From Tetrahymena thermophila SB210 (taxonomy: Eukaryota > Ciliophora > Oligohymenophorea > Hymenostomatida > Tetrahymenidae), in contig NW_002476352.1 of NCBI RefSeq assembly GCF_000189635.1, forward strand, positions 62,001-126,000: a DNA stretch of 64,000 nt. The letters are read 5' to 3'. Below are positions 1-11,904 of this stretch, piece after piece. Below the pieces are notes generated by a model. The model was not told where the DNA came from. It made no database searches and saw nothing but the letters and a program-made list of their open reading frames with translations. A program made the translations under genes and the position numbers. Numbering within the stretch: the first letter of the stretch is position 1; each line of letters starts with the position of its first letter.

Positions 1-2
1 TT

Positions 3-3000
3 AAAGGTTTTTTTGAGGACGATTTTTCTAATTTGAGTTTTGAAGAATATGGTTTTAATTTCAATCCTATTTTGCCTGAGGAAAGTAATGTTAATTTAAA
101 GGATTGGGCTTAGTTTTCTGACTGCAATGATAACTCTGTTTTAAAGCGCTTTTATGGAGGATTTGGAATTATTGGAAAAGATGTTTCTATCAAGAAAACA
201 TGGGACATTGTTGATTAAAATAAGAAGCCAATCAAACACAGTTCAGTCTTAGTTAAATTTTACTACGCTTAAGTTGAAAATTACGAAGAACTCAAAGATG
301 GAGTTACTCCTGAAGAAGAGTTTGTCAAAATTAATGATCAAAAGATCTTTTCTTTGTATGGTGGTGGTACCTAAATGGGTTGCGGAAGATTGGATTAAGG
401 AGAAAATTTCGGATGGATAGAAGCTAACTCAACATAAACTAATAAAACCAACTAGATTAAGCTTGAAATAGGCAATAATTTCATTGATCCAGCTTGGTAT
501 GAAGGTTTCGGAATTAGAGAAATGATGATCATTGTCTCAAGGGTAAAAATCATATTATTTACTTCTTTACTTATACTTTATTTACAGATTACTAGAAGAA
601 AATACATGACAAAATGCATTATATATATAGATGAATTAATCGATGATATCCATTCCCTTTTTTATAATTTTTATCTGATTAATTCTTAATTTCTTTTTTC
701 CTATTTTTTGATCCATGAAACAAAGATCTTTAATCATCATATCAAAAATTCTTTAGCTTACAGTAGTAATTCACATTAATTTAATTGATTTCACAAAATA
801 AATTAATAAACCATATCAAAATAATTGGGTGATCTCTTACTTGCTTTTGATTATTTGCTTAACACTATTTTAATGATACTTATTTTTGATAGAGATATTT
901 AATAATTCCTTTTTTCGATTATTTTCTGAGCAATTTAATCAATGTAAATGCGAAACAATTAATTCCAATATCTAAAAATAAATTGAAATCAAATAATAAT
1001 TGAATTTACCATTTAAATTGAAGTTTATATTGAAATTAATTAATATTAACCTCTAAAAATTTTCAACTATTTACAATAAACATAATTTAGGCAGATTGAA
1101 TATAAAGCAGTATTTTGAGACAGTCTCAAAAATATTTACAAATAGTTAATTTTTTTTGTGCGAGTTAAAACAAATATAAAAAATTATTTTTTAGATTTTA
1201 AAAGGGAATCAAATATTTTTAAGATTTTTTTAGGATTAAAATTTATTTTTTTAAGATAAAAATCTATAGATATATTGCTGAGTTGTTTCTTTTAATTATA
1301 TAAATTCAGAGGGAAATTATATTTTGGATATATTTTTCTTATTAGAAGAAAGTAGAAATTTTATTCCAATAATTAAATTTGATTATTTGGATAAAAATGC
1401 TTTATTAAAAAATATTAATTAAAGAATGAATGAATATTTGTTTTCATAATTTTAGGTGCTAAAAAATAAAATAATTTAAAGCAACTTATTTCTTTATTTT
1501 TTGGAATTTTTTTAGCAATTTCGTAATCATTCTAATTTCCAATAAAATGATATTTTCATTGCTAAAATTAGAAATTACCAACTCCTTTTCAACTTTTTAG
1601 GATATTCAATCAAATATTTTGTTAAATTCTCTACAAAGTGATTGCCTGACCTTTTTTAATAAAAAAATTATCAATCTATGAATGAATATTTGTTTTCATA
1701 ATTTTAGGTGCTAAAATTAAAATAATTTAAAGCAACTTATTTCTTTATTTTTTGGAATTTTTTTAGCAATTTCGTAATGATTCTAATTTCCAATAAAATG
1801 ATATTTTCATTACTGTAATTAGAAATTACCAACTCTTTTTCAACTTTTTAGGATACTCAATAAAATATTTTGCTAGATCTTCTACAAAGTGATAGCTTAA
1901 TGTTTTTTAATAAAGAATTTAGAATAAAATTGTTGGGAATTATTTTTAATTTTTTAAAAATGACAAAAAAGTGAATGAAAATATTTCAATGTTAATATGT
2001 TAATCATATGGAATTCTTGAGATGATTTTAATTATTTTTTAATATTTTAATAGTGTATCGATAATTGTGAAGAATGTGGGGATTACGATGGCTGTGTAAG
2101 ATGTAGTACTGGCTATTACTTGTGGAGGGCATAGTGCTATAAAGATAAATGCCCAGATGGTTCATTTTTAAATTAGGATATAAAAACTTCTAATGTTTGC
2201 AAAGATTGTCATCCAACATGTCTAACTTGCAATGGACCTAAATCTGATTAGTGTCTAACTTGTTTAGATCCACTCCTCTTTAAAAAAGGTTCATGCAATT
2301 TAGATTGTGGATTAGGATTTTACCCAAATAAACCAATCTGTTCTCCCTGTCACACAGAATGCTATTCTTGCTTTGGACCAAACAATAACTAGTGTCTAAA
2401 ATGCACAGGTAATAGATACTATTTTAAGTAAACAAATAGCTGTCTACTAGAGTGTCCTGAGACTTATTTTCCAAATACCCATTCTAATTATTGCGATCCA
2501 TGCAACTCTAAATGCCTAACTTGTGATGGGCCCAGTGAAAACCAATGCTTAACTTGCACATCTGTAGCGCCATCTAGATTTCTTATGGATCACAAATGTG
2601 AAGCTTAATGCCCAGTAACACAGATTTATTTTTTCTATTATTTATCTTCTCTTATTAATTTATAATCTTCATTTTAAATAATTTTAATTAAATTAATTCT
2701 TTAAAGACATCAACAAAAATTTGATTTTAACATTAACAATTTAAAAAAAAGCAATTTAATCAATTCAAAATAATGATTTAAATTTCTTTTATTTTTAAAT
2801 TTATTAAACAAAATATTTCCAAAATACAAAACTCAAACATATTTTTCAAGTACAATTTTAATTTCTTTTTGTTTTATTAAAAATTAAATACAAAACAAAA
2901 TTATAAAATTTTTTAAAAATTCAATTGAATAATTTTATGAAAATTATTATTATTAATTTCTTATTCGATTTAAATACAGCTTTGATGTTTAAATATCTTA

Positions 3001-6000
3001 AATTTTGGTTGTTTATTTGTTTTTGAATATCTCAATTTTCTATAATTTTTATTATTTTATCTTAATAAATTATTAATTCAAATAAATGTTTTCTAAATAT
3101 GGTTTTTTGATTTTAAATATTACTTTTTACTTATAAAAGCCGGGCTATTATGGAGAGACGGCTGATTAAACTTGTTAACCTTGCAAGAGCCCTTGTGTTA
3201 CCTGCAAGAATACAGCTAATAAGTGCACTTCTTGTATTGATAAACGATTCTTATATGGAGAAGAATGCTTGGAGAACTGTCCAGACAGAACTTATAGTAA
3301 TACTTTTACTTAAATGTGTGAAGCTTGCCATGGGTTATGTGGCAATTGTAATGGTGCTAACTTTAATAATTGTTTAACATGCGATGATGAAGATGGTTAT
3401 TATGATAGCACTACGAATTAATGTGTTAGTTAATGTCCTTCTAAATATTTTGCTACTAAAGAGAATAAGCTATAAATTTGCAAGCTTTGTGATATAACTT
3501 GTGGTGAATGCAAATCACCCGGAGATAAATTTAGTTGCACTATTTGTACAGGAGGAAGATACTTAAATTATAATAATTCTTGTGATAAAGATTGTCCAGA
3601 TTATTATTACAAAGATAGAAGCAATTATGTGTGTAAAAATTGTCATCCAAGTTGTTTAACCTGCCACGATAGTTCTTCTACTAGCTGTATTACCTGTCCT
3701 AAAGGAAGGTATTTTAGTTAAAACACTTGTCTTTCAAGATGTCCTGAAGGCACCTATCCAGATGACGTCAATTCATAATGTATTCTTTGTCATCCTTCAT
3801 GTGCAAGCTGTGATGGAGATCTGTATAATCAGTGCACCAGATGCAAATTAGGTAATTTTTATAAAGCAAACTCTATCTATCATAACTGTAACTCCTCAAA
3901 TATTAAGGCCATTCCCATAAACGAAACTTATACTTTTTTTGCATTAAAAAAAATTAAATTTAAAAAGCCCTAATTTTTGAAGAACTCCAATATAAATGAG
4001 CAAATACATATTTTATTCTGAAATTTTGTAGAAGATGCGTTTTTTAAAAATTACTTTCAATTAATTATTTTTAGAATAGGATTCATACATATTTCTCTTT
4101 AAATTTTTTTCTAAAAAATTGAGACTAACAATTTAATTTGCTTTTGTTATTTTAGAATTATTATTAATAATTTTTTTGTTTGTAAAAGGAAAATATTTAT
4201 AAGATAAAAAATGCTCTGAGAAATGCAAAGATGGGTATTTCCCTAATAAACTTACAGGGATGTGTTAAATATGTCACTAAACATGCGCTACTTGTGCTGA
4301 TGAGAAGGATTCTTCTTGTTTATCTTGCAAATCCCCTTTGTATTTAAGTAATAATAAATGCTTTTCTCTGTGTCCTGATGGATAATACCACAATAATAAC
4401 ACAAATCAATGTGAGTCGTGTCCTTTCACTTGTAAAACTTGCTTAGGAGTTAACAAGGACGAATGCCTCTCGTGCTCTGGAAACAGGTAAACATAAATTT
4501 ATTAAATACAAAATTGCATAAAAATATTTTTTTATTTTATTTTAAGATACTTAGTTAGACCTGGTTTGAAATGTGAAACAGTTTGTCCTACTGGATTTTT
4601 ACCTAATTAATTAACAAATGAATGCGATTAATGCCACTCTTCTTGTAAAAACTGTTTTGGATTAAGTGAAAATGAATGTAAAGAATGTCCATCAGGTACT
4701 TATCTTTACTAAAATAAATGCTTACTTGTTTGTCCTATGGGATTCTTCCCAACAGAGTTTCCAAATATTTGCACACCATGCCATTCTACATGTCAAACAT
4801 GCACTGGAAGTTTAGAATCTTAATGCACTTCTTGCAAAGGTAAAAGATACTATCTTCCGTATAAATGTTTGGAGGAGTGTCCTGATAGTTATTTCGGAGA
4901 TAATGCAAATAATTCTTGCTAAAAATGTGATAAATCTTGCAAAACTTGTATTGGTGTTAACAATAATTAATGCACTAAATGCAAAGAGGGAACTTATTTA
5001 TTAAATAATTCTTGTGTTTTTTAATGTCCAGATGGATATGTCGTTTCACTAGATAAAGCTTAGTGTCTTATTTGCCATTCAACTTGTTCTACTTGTCATC
5101 CTGGAAACTTAGATTATTGCTTAACTTGTCTCGAAGGTTGGTACAAACATGCAAACAGATGTCTAAAGGAATGCCCAGATGGAACCTATCCAAGCTCTAA
5201 AAGTGAAGAAAAAATTAATGGTCTCATACATGAAATCTTAATCTGCAAAAATTGTATAAAAAACTGCAAGACATGCACAGGTAATTTATTTTGATTAACT
5301 TATTCATTTATTTATTTATTTATTCTTATTCTTAAAATTTTAATTTATCTGCTTATTTACTTAATTAATGTTATATTAAAATATTTATTTAAAAGGACCA
5401 TCTGATGTGCAGTGCTTAGAGTATTACCCTGTTTCTGAATAAGATCTGTTAGGTATGCTGATATTCTACATATTTATAGGAAAGTCTGTTTATTGTTTCT
5501 TAACTTTTGCTGTAGGCATTTACTTAGATTATAACGAATACAAAAGAAAAAGAGAGATTGAACTTTTTGAAGCTCAAAAAACTGAAATTGAAGATTAAAG
5601 AAATAAAGACATTCCTAAGATAACTGTAAACGATGTTGAATTAAATAAAACAGCCAAAACTGACTAAAAATTGTTATTTAACTTTGATAACACAAACAAA
5701 GATTATAGTCCAACTGGATCTCATAACATAACAAGACAAAACTTAAATACTGACAATTAAAGTCCAACTTCTAAAATATTTAAAAACTCTCCAGTGAGAA
5801 AACAAAGAAAATTTCAAACAGCTATCAATCCAAGCGAATAGCATGTATTCATTCATCTTATATTTATTTATTTATTAATTAATTAATTCTCCTTTAATTT
5901 TTTTCATTTATTATTTATTTATCTAACTGTCAATTGATCTTTATGTTTTTTTAATTGACGCATTTTTATTTATTTATTTTTCTAGATTTTATTTTAAAAT

Positions 6001-7041
6001 TTTTGATCATTAAATATTTAGGAAAGCATGGAGAATGAAAAATTGAGATATACAAAATTCCGTAAAGGAACTTATGGACAGAATTAAAGCATTGTAAATG
6101 TATCAACTTAAAAGTTAGTAGATGAAGAACTAAAAAGTCAAATAGCCAAAAAGCATGGAAAGATTGTGGGTTGTTATGACCCAGTTAGCAAATCTTTTGT
6201 TCAAATTCCAGACTATCTCGTTAAAAAAAATCCTGAGTTACCTTAGAAGAGTTTCATTTCTTTCTTTTTCGTAAAAAATTTATTTGTCTTTTTTTTTGTT
6301 AAATAAATATTTAATGAATAGACTTTCTTCGAAATAACCTCGTTGTTCCTATATAGAGATTCTAATTTGTTACACATTCTAAGGGTTTTAACATATTATT
6401 GCAAACTACTATTCATGTTTTATCTGTCTTCAAGATTATTATACGTAAAATTAGATTAATATTTATAAGAAGGGCATATATTTTTTTATAAAAATTAAAA
6501 GATTTCTCCTCTGTCTATTATTGGATTTGTGGTTGCTATTCAAATAATCATGGTTTCTATAGAAAAAATTATATATAATTTATCTTTAAATATTGAAAAA
6601 TTACTCTCTGTGATTTTCACATCATTTATTTTGTTGATTGTCTATCACATTAATTGGTTTTTCTCTCCTTAACTTGCTAAAATTTCCTACTAATAAGACT
6701 TTGATTGGAGCATTTACTACTTGACAATATTCGGAACTGATATGGTTGGTATATAAATAGTTTTTATGTCAATTCAGTACTGGTTTACCAAAAAGCATGT
6801 ATTTACAGATCAGTTAAAGCTCAGAAAAAGTTAAAGAATTTTATGCTTTTTCTTATTTAAAGACAAATTTGCAAGATGGCTTAAAGAGTAAATAAATTTT
6901 CTTTTAAAAATTCGCACTTTTTAGTTATAAGAATTAATCTAATTTATTTTACAATATTTTTTTAATATATTTAGATCTAAAGCAGATGTAATTAGCTCAT
7001 AAAAAGAAAATTAAAATGAGAGCTTTTAAAAAGTAAAATGA
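3..7041 (+). CDS. Cysteine-rich furin-like-repeat surface protein with C-terminal membrane domain (5' end outside window)
   Basis: The model reads TAA/TAG as Gln. Visible exons are 3-542, 2054-2614, 3140-3851, 4189-4486, 4547-5280, 5396-5844, 6022-6887 and 6975-7041. They sum to 4227 nt (1409 codons) with matching splice phases and a TGA stop at 7039. The first exon encodes a non-repetitive, probably extracellular domain with aromatic-rich motifs such as WYEGFGIREMMIIVS. Exons 2-6 encode about 16 modules of the form CxxCxxxCxxCxGxxxxxCxxC separated by CPxGxY loops, as in furin-like cysteine-rich repeats. A hydrophobic stretch follows (LLGMLIFYIFIGKSVYCFL, exon 6), then a Lys/Glu/Asn-rich linker, then several hydrophobic segments in exon 7 and a hydrophilic tail. 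This suggests a plasma-membrane receptor-like or surface protein with a cysteine-rich ectodomain. The ligand and role are unknown. The N-terminus and any signal peptide lie upstream of the window. Confidence 0.85.
1426..1670. repeat. Direct repeat copy 1 in intron
   Basis: Begins atgaatgaatatttgttttc and runs through a cluster of recognisable words (taaagcaacttatttc, ggaatttttttagcaatttc, caactttttaggatattc). The same order recurs at 1678-1914 with few differences. Confidence 0.85.
1678..1914. repeat. Direct repeat copy 2 in intron
   Basis: Near-identical, nearly adjacent second copy of 1426-1670. It differs by small indels (for example ctaaaattaaaat against ctaaaaaataaaat) and point changes, which suggests a fairly recent tandem duplication. 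Confidence 0.85.
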
Positions 7042-7737
7042 TATACCAAATAAGAGTTAAGGAATACATTTAAATTTTTAGTTAATGAACCAAAAATATA
7101 AAGTTTTAAAAAATAATTAAAATATAAAAATATTAAAAAAAATTAAATAATCAAAATTATTAATAAGTAAATAAATAAATGTTTAATTCTTCATGTAAAA
7201 TTAAACTAAAAATTAGAAAATTCTGTTTTATTCATAATTTCGGTTTATTTTTTCATTTAATTACTAATGAATGTAGGTAAATAAATACTAGTGATCGACC
7301 GAATAAGACTTTTTTTGATTCAGCAGAATAAAGAATCATTTAATAATTATCTTAATTAAATCAAAATATTAAAATTTGCTTATTGTAAATCAATATGGCA
7401 TTTTACTATATATAAAAATAATTATGAATCAATGTAAATTTTTGTTTAAATGATTTTATTTGAAAATTTTATAAAATAAAACATATTTATTCATCCTATT
7501 TTCATCATTTATTTATTTATTTATCATAAATATATTCTTTTAACAACTAATTTTTTTAATTTAATGCACTTGCTTTTGACCTCAAATTTTTCTGATTTAT
7601 TGATTCTGTTTTTCCTTTTAAAATAAGTTAATGAAAATTATTAATCAAAATAAACTAGAATAATATGTTTAAATTAAAAATGATATTTTAAATCTTTAAA
7701 TAAAGAAAATAAAATCATAATAAAAAAGAAAAATTTT
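7042..7737. other. Convergent intergenic region, nothing recognised
   Basis: AT-rich spacer between the 3' end of the cysteine-rich gene (plus) and the 3' end of the LRR array (minus). It contains short TTTA and AAAT runs. No ORF with convincing composition, no RNA gene and no extended repeat was found. Confidence 0.5.
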
Positions 7738-10700
7738 TCAAAAACTGATAAAAGTACAATCTAAAACAAAAAAACTTTTTTACATCAGATCAAGTGTCAA
7801 ACTTGAGAGATTAGTGACTTTTGTTAAGGCATAGACCAAACCTGATGCGCCCTTATCATTGATTTCATTCAACCTTTTTAAATATTGAAGAAAAAATATA
7901 ATTAATTAATTAGAAGGAAAAAATGAAATAATAGTATGAAATATATTGATTAATAATCAAAATAAAAGTTGAAAATGAATAAATGAATGAGTGAAATTAA
8001 GAAAAAAATTAAACATAATTAGAGTTAATAATAAAAATAAATAAAATAAAAAGCTTATAGAAAATTAATTTATAAATAAATTTAAAGAATCTTTCTGTTT
8101 TAAAATCCAAAACAAATAAACTGTTTTTACCCAAGGTAAAGTCTCAAACTTGAGAGATTAACGCAGTTTGCTAAAGATGAACCTAAACCTGATGCACCAA
8201 TTTCACCAATTTTATTAGAACTTTTTAAATATTCAAGAAAAAAATATAGTCATTTAGTTAGTTAGAAGGTAAAAATGAAAAAAAACTATCAAATAATCAT
8301 AAATGAATTAATTAATTAGTGATTAAAATAAAGTTAAAAATGACTTAGATTAAAAAAGAAAGAAAAACACTAGCAAAAAAACAGTTTTTACATAAGACTT
8401 AGTGTCAAATTCGAAAGATTAGGGCATTTAGCTAAACCAGAACCTAAACCTAGAGCATCAGTATCACCAATTTAATTATTACTTTATAATTATCGAAAAA
8501 ATATTTACTTAATGAATTAGTTAGAAAAAAAAATATTATATAAAAAGTAATGAATAAATAATCAAACTAAAAGTTGAATTTAAAAAAATTTATTAACAAA
8601 ATTTACAAAGAAAGAAAAAACACAAGCAAAATTAAAACAAATAAATAAAAAAAAACAAATTTATAAATTTATTTTTATATAAAAAATATCATAATCCAAA
8701 ACAAATAAAGTGATTTTACTAGAAATAAAGTGTCAACTTTAAGAGATTAGTGCAACTAGCTAAAGCAGAGTCCAAACTCAAAGCACCAGTTGAACCAATT
8801 TTATTTTACCTTTTAAAATATTGAAGAAAATGAAGTTAATTTAGAAGGAAAAAAATGAAAAAATAAAATAAAATAATAAGAAATGAATGAATTAATAATC
8901 AAAGGAAGTAAAAGTATAAAATGAAAAAATGAATGAGTTAAATTAAAAAGAAAAATAATACAAATAGAAAATAAATCAAATAAATATCAAATTTCAAAAA
9001 AAAAAAACTGTTTTTACCCAAAATCAAGCGTCAAACTTGAGAGATTAGCACACTTTGCTAAAGCAGAACATAAACCTTAAACACCAGTTTCACTAATTTA
9101 ATTGCCACTTTTTAAATATTGAAGAAAAATTTTTAATAAAATAGTTAGTTAGAAGGGAAAAATGAAGAAAAAATATAAATACCGTAAATCCTCATAAATT
9201 CTCACCAGCAAACATAAATTTTCACCATATTTTCTGAATATTTATCATATAGTACTCTTGGAGTTTGGGGGGGAGGGGGGTTGGTGAGAATTAATGAGGA
9301 TTTACGGTAATCACAAATTAATTAATGTCAAATCAATAATCGATAATAAAGAAATGAATGAGCTTAATTAAGAAAGAAAAAAAATACAAATAAATGAAAT
9401 AAAAATCTAATAAAAAATAAATATCTTTTAAAATTTTTATTGATTTAAATGAATTTTTATCTTAAAAAATAACAAAATCCAAAAAAAAGAAATTGTTTTT
9501 ACCTAAGATAAAATTCTAAATTTGAGAGACTTTTGCTGTTAGTTAAAGCAGAACCTAAAGCTTATGCACCAAGTTCTCCAATTTAATTGTCACTTTTTAA
9601 ATATTCAAGGAAAAATATTAATAAATATATTTAATTAGAAGGAAAAAAGAAGAAAAAATAAGAAATTAATTAATTAATTTTAAAAGCAAAACTTAAAAAT
9701 GAATAAATAAGCGAGATAAATTAAGAGAGAGAAAAATACAAGCAGAATAAATTAATAAATATATTTTAATTTTTTTTAATTCATTTTTATATTAAAAAAT
9801 AATAAAATCCTAAAAAAATAAATAAATTGTTTTTACACAAAATAAAGTGCTAAACTTGAGAGCTTAATGCAGTTAGCTAAAGCAAAACAGAAGCTTGATG
9901 CACCCTAATCACCAATTTTATTTCCCCTTTAAGAATATTGAAAAAAATATAAATAATTTATTAGTTAATTTGATGGAATAAATGAAGATATAATAAGAAA
10001 TGTGAATGAATGATTTAAATTAAGAAAAGAAAATAATGAAGAAGAAACAATTCAAATTATATAAAAAGTGTTTTATTGCTATAAATTCATTTTAATATTA
10101 AAAGATATCATAATCCAAAACAAATTAATTGCTTTTACCTAATATCAAGTATTAAATTTGAAAGATTGGTACATTTGGCTAAAGCAGAACCTAAGACTGA
10201 CGCACTTTCACCATCTATTTCGTTCTCTCTTTTTAAATATTGAAGAAAAATTATATTGTTAATTAGTTAAATAGAAGGAAAATATGAAGTCAAAATAAGA
10301 AATTAGTTAATTTAACCAATTAATAACTAAAGCAAATTGAAAATGAAAAAATGAATGAGTTAGTTAATTTAAGAAAGAAAAAAATTATAAGCAGAATAAA
10401 TAAGAAAAATAAAGTAATAAAAAATTAATTAATAAGTAAAATATAAAGTGTTTAATGTTTTAAATTCATTTTTATATTAAAAAACATCACAATCCAAAAC
10501 GAATATCTACCCGATATAAAGAGCCAAATTTTATATTTTAGTGCAGTTTGCTAAAGCAGAACTTAAACCAGATGCACCAATTTAATTTTTACTTTTTAAT
10601 TATTGGAGAAAAAATAAATATATAATTAATCAATTTGTTTGTTTGCTAGAAGTAAAAAAGAAAAAAATATGAAGTAATAATAAAAAGTTAATTAATCAAT

Positions 10701-11004
10701 CAATTAATAACCAAAAAAATATTGAAAATGAATAAATTAATGAGTTAAATTCAGAAAGAAAAAAAATATAAGCAGAATAAATAAGAAAGTTAAATCAAAT
10801 AAAAAACTAATAAATAAACTTAAAAAGTTTAACAGCTTTAAATTTATTTTAAAATTTCAATATATCAAAATCAAAAATAAATAAATATATAAATAAATAA
10901 AATGATTTTACCCAATATAAAGTGTCAAATTTGACAGATTAGTGCAGTTTGAAAAAGCAGAACCTAATTCTGATGCACGTTCATTACTAAATTTATCATC
11001 ATTA
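7738..11004 (-). CDS. Leucine-rich-repeat array, one LRR per exon; 5' end not identified (partial gene or pseudogene)
   Basis: Ten LRR exons on the minus strand (plus-strand positions): 10912-11004, 10511-10591, 10139-10228, 9837-9926, 9503-9592, 9018-9107, 8720-8809, 8392-8481, 8131-8220 and 7784-7873. The last can read through to a TGA at 7738. Eight are exactly 90 nt with symmetric phase-2 boundaries; one is 81 and one 93 (both multiples of 3). Each encodes about 30 residues like NKIGEIGASGLGSSLANC then VNLSSLRL, an RI-type LRR. Donors are mostly GTAAAA(C). Acceptors follow a conserved aatatttaaaaag-like tract. The same repeat is found in the kinase gene at 28219-33262, where a kinase domain precedes it. 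Here the 0.9 kb upstream shows no kinase or other start, so the array may be an orphan, a decayed gene, or have a distant unrecognised 5' exon. Confidence 0.7.
7784..11004 (-). repeat. Tandem exon+intron repeat units (about 260-485 bp) carrying LRR exons
   Basis: Units consist of a 90 nt LRR exon plus an AT-rich intron. Starts are spaced 347, 261, 328, 298, 485, 334, 302, 372 and 401 bp. Words such as ttgagagattagtgcagttagctaaag (mixed forms) and gaaggaaaaaatgaa recur in exon and intron, so the whole genomic unit was duplicated. The 485 bp step is explained by the inserted element at 9181-9308. Confidence 0.8.
9181..9308. mobile_element. MITE-like element 1 with 27 bp terminal inverted repeats and a G-rich tract
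   Basis: The left end accgtaaatcctcat... (9181-9207) is the reverse complement of the right end (9282-9308) over 27 positions with one mismatch. The interior is 74 bp and carries a poly-G run (seven G, A, six G) just inside the right arm. It lies in an intron of the LRR array and accounts for one unusually long unit. No coding capacity. The ends are related to those of the element at 24904-25044 (shared core taaatcctcattaatt). Confidence 0.7.
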
Positions 11005-11904
11005 CTTTTTAAGTATTTAAAAATAGATAAATTATTAATTCATTTATTAAAAGAAAAAAATAAATGAAATAAATATACATGAGTTCAATTTAGATATCTG
11101 AGTGAGATTAAAGTGAAGAGTTTAAAAACTTTTTTTATAAAAAAAATAAATTTAGAGAAAATTTATTAAAAATAAATAAATTACATCTTCTATATTATTG
11201 AAATATTTTTTCTATTATATCATTTATTTATTTTTAAATATTAAATAACAATAATTGGAAATTTAATTAATTATAAATATATCAAAAAATTTAATTTATT
11301 TTTATATCAAGTTTATTTGAATAGGATAAACTATAATTAGAAAGAAGACATATCAAATATGAACTTATAAAGTTTGTTTTTTGGGAGAAATATGATAAAA
11401 AATATAGTGAAACAATTATCAAATTAATCAAATTTCATTATAATTAATTTCTAAGTTAAACAATGAATAACTATAGAAACAATTCAATTTTACAATACAG
11501 GAAAATAGGTATATAATTAATTATTAGCTAAATTAATAAATTAATTAATATCAATTTAACTTAAATATTTTTTATATTTGTAAAAAGAAATTATTTGAAA
11601 TTAATTAAAACTGAAAATTATTTTTAAAAAAATGATAAAAATGATTAATTATAATCAGTGTTGGAATTTGGCGTCGTTTTATCTCTGAAATAGTTATTTT
11701 ATTCTTAAAAAATATGTTAAAATATATATAAATAACTTTCTATATATATTATAGCCCATGAAATCCCCCCTCACTATTGAAATACTTATTAATTTCAAAA
11801 AGTACATGTTTTTTTTTAGATTATAATTAAATAAAAAAATTTTTGTAGATTTAAATTTTTTAACAAAACAAATATTATAAAAAACAAATTTATACTTTCA
11901 ATTT
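11005..11904. other. AT-rich spacer, nothing recognised
   Basis: Lies between the 5'-most LRR exon and the 3' end of the first NACHT-WD40 gene. No kinase, LRR or signal-peptide-like segment was found that could be the missing start of the LRR gene. A short less AT-rich patch near 11659 (gttggaatttggcgtcg) has no assignable function. Confidence 0.4.

Larger units (their letters stand above)
543..2053 (+). other. Long first visible intron (1.5 kb) of the cysteine-rich gene
   Basis: The intron starts GTAAAAAT after an AGG codon and ends TTTTAATAG before the first cysteine module. It is the longest intron of this gene, the others being about 60-530 bp. It holds a direct repeat of about 240 bp (see the repeat entries). 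No coding segment with family resemblance was seen inside it, but a small skipped exon cannot be excluded. Confidence 0.6.

Noticed and set aside
3150-3377. 75-codon standard-code ORF
   Set aside because: Out of frame with the cysteine-module exon 3140-3851, which has regular CxxC spacing in another frame.
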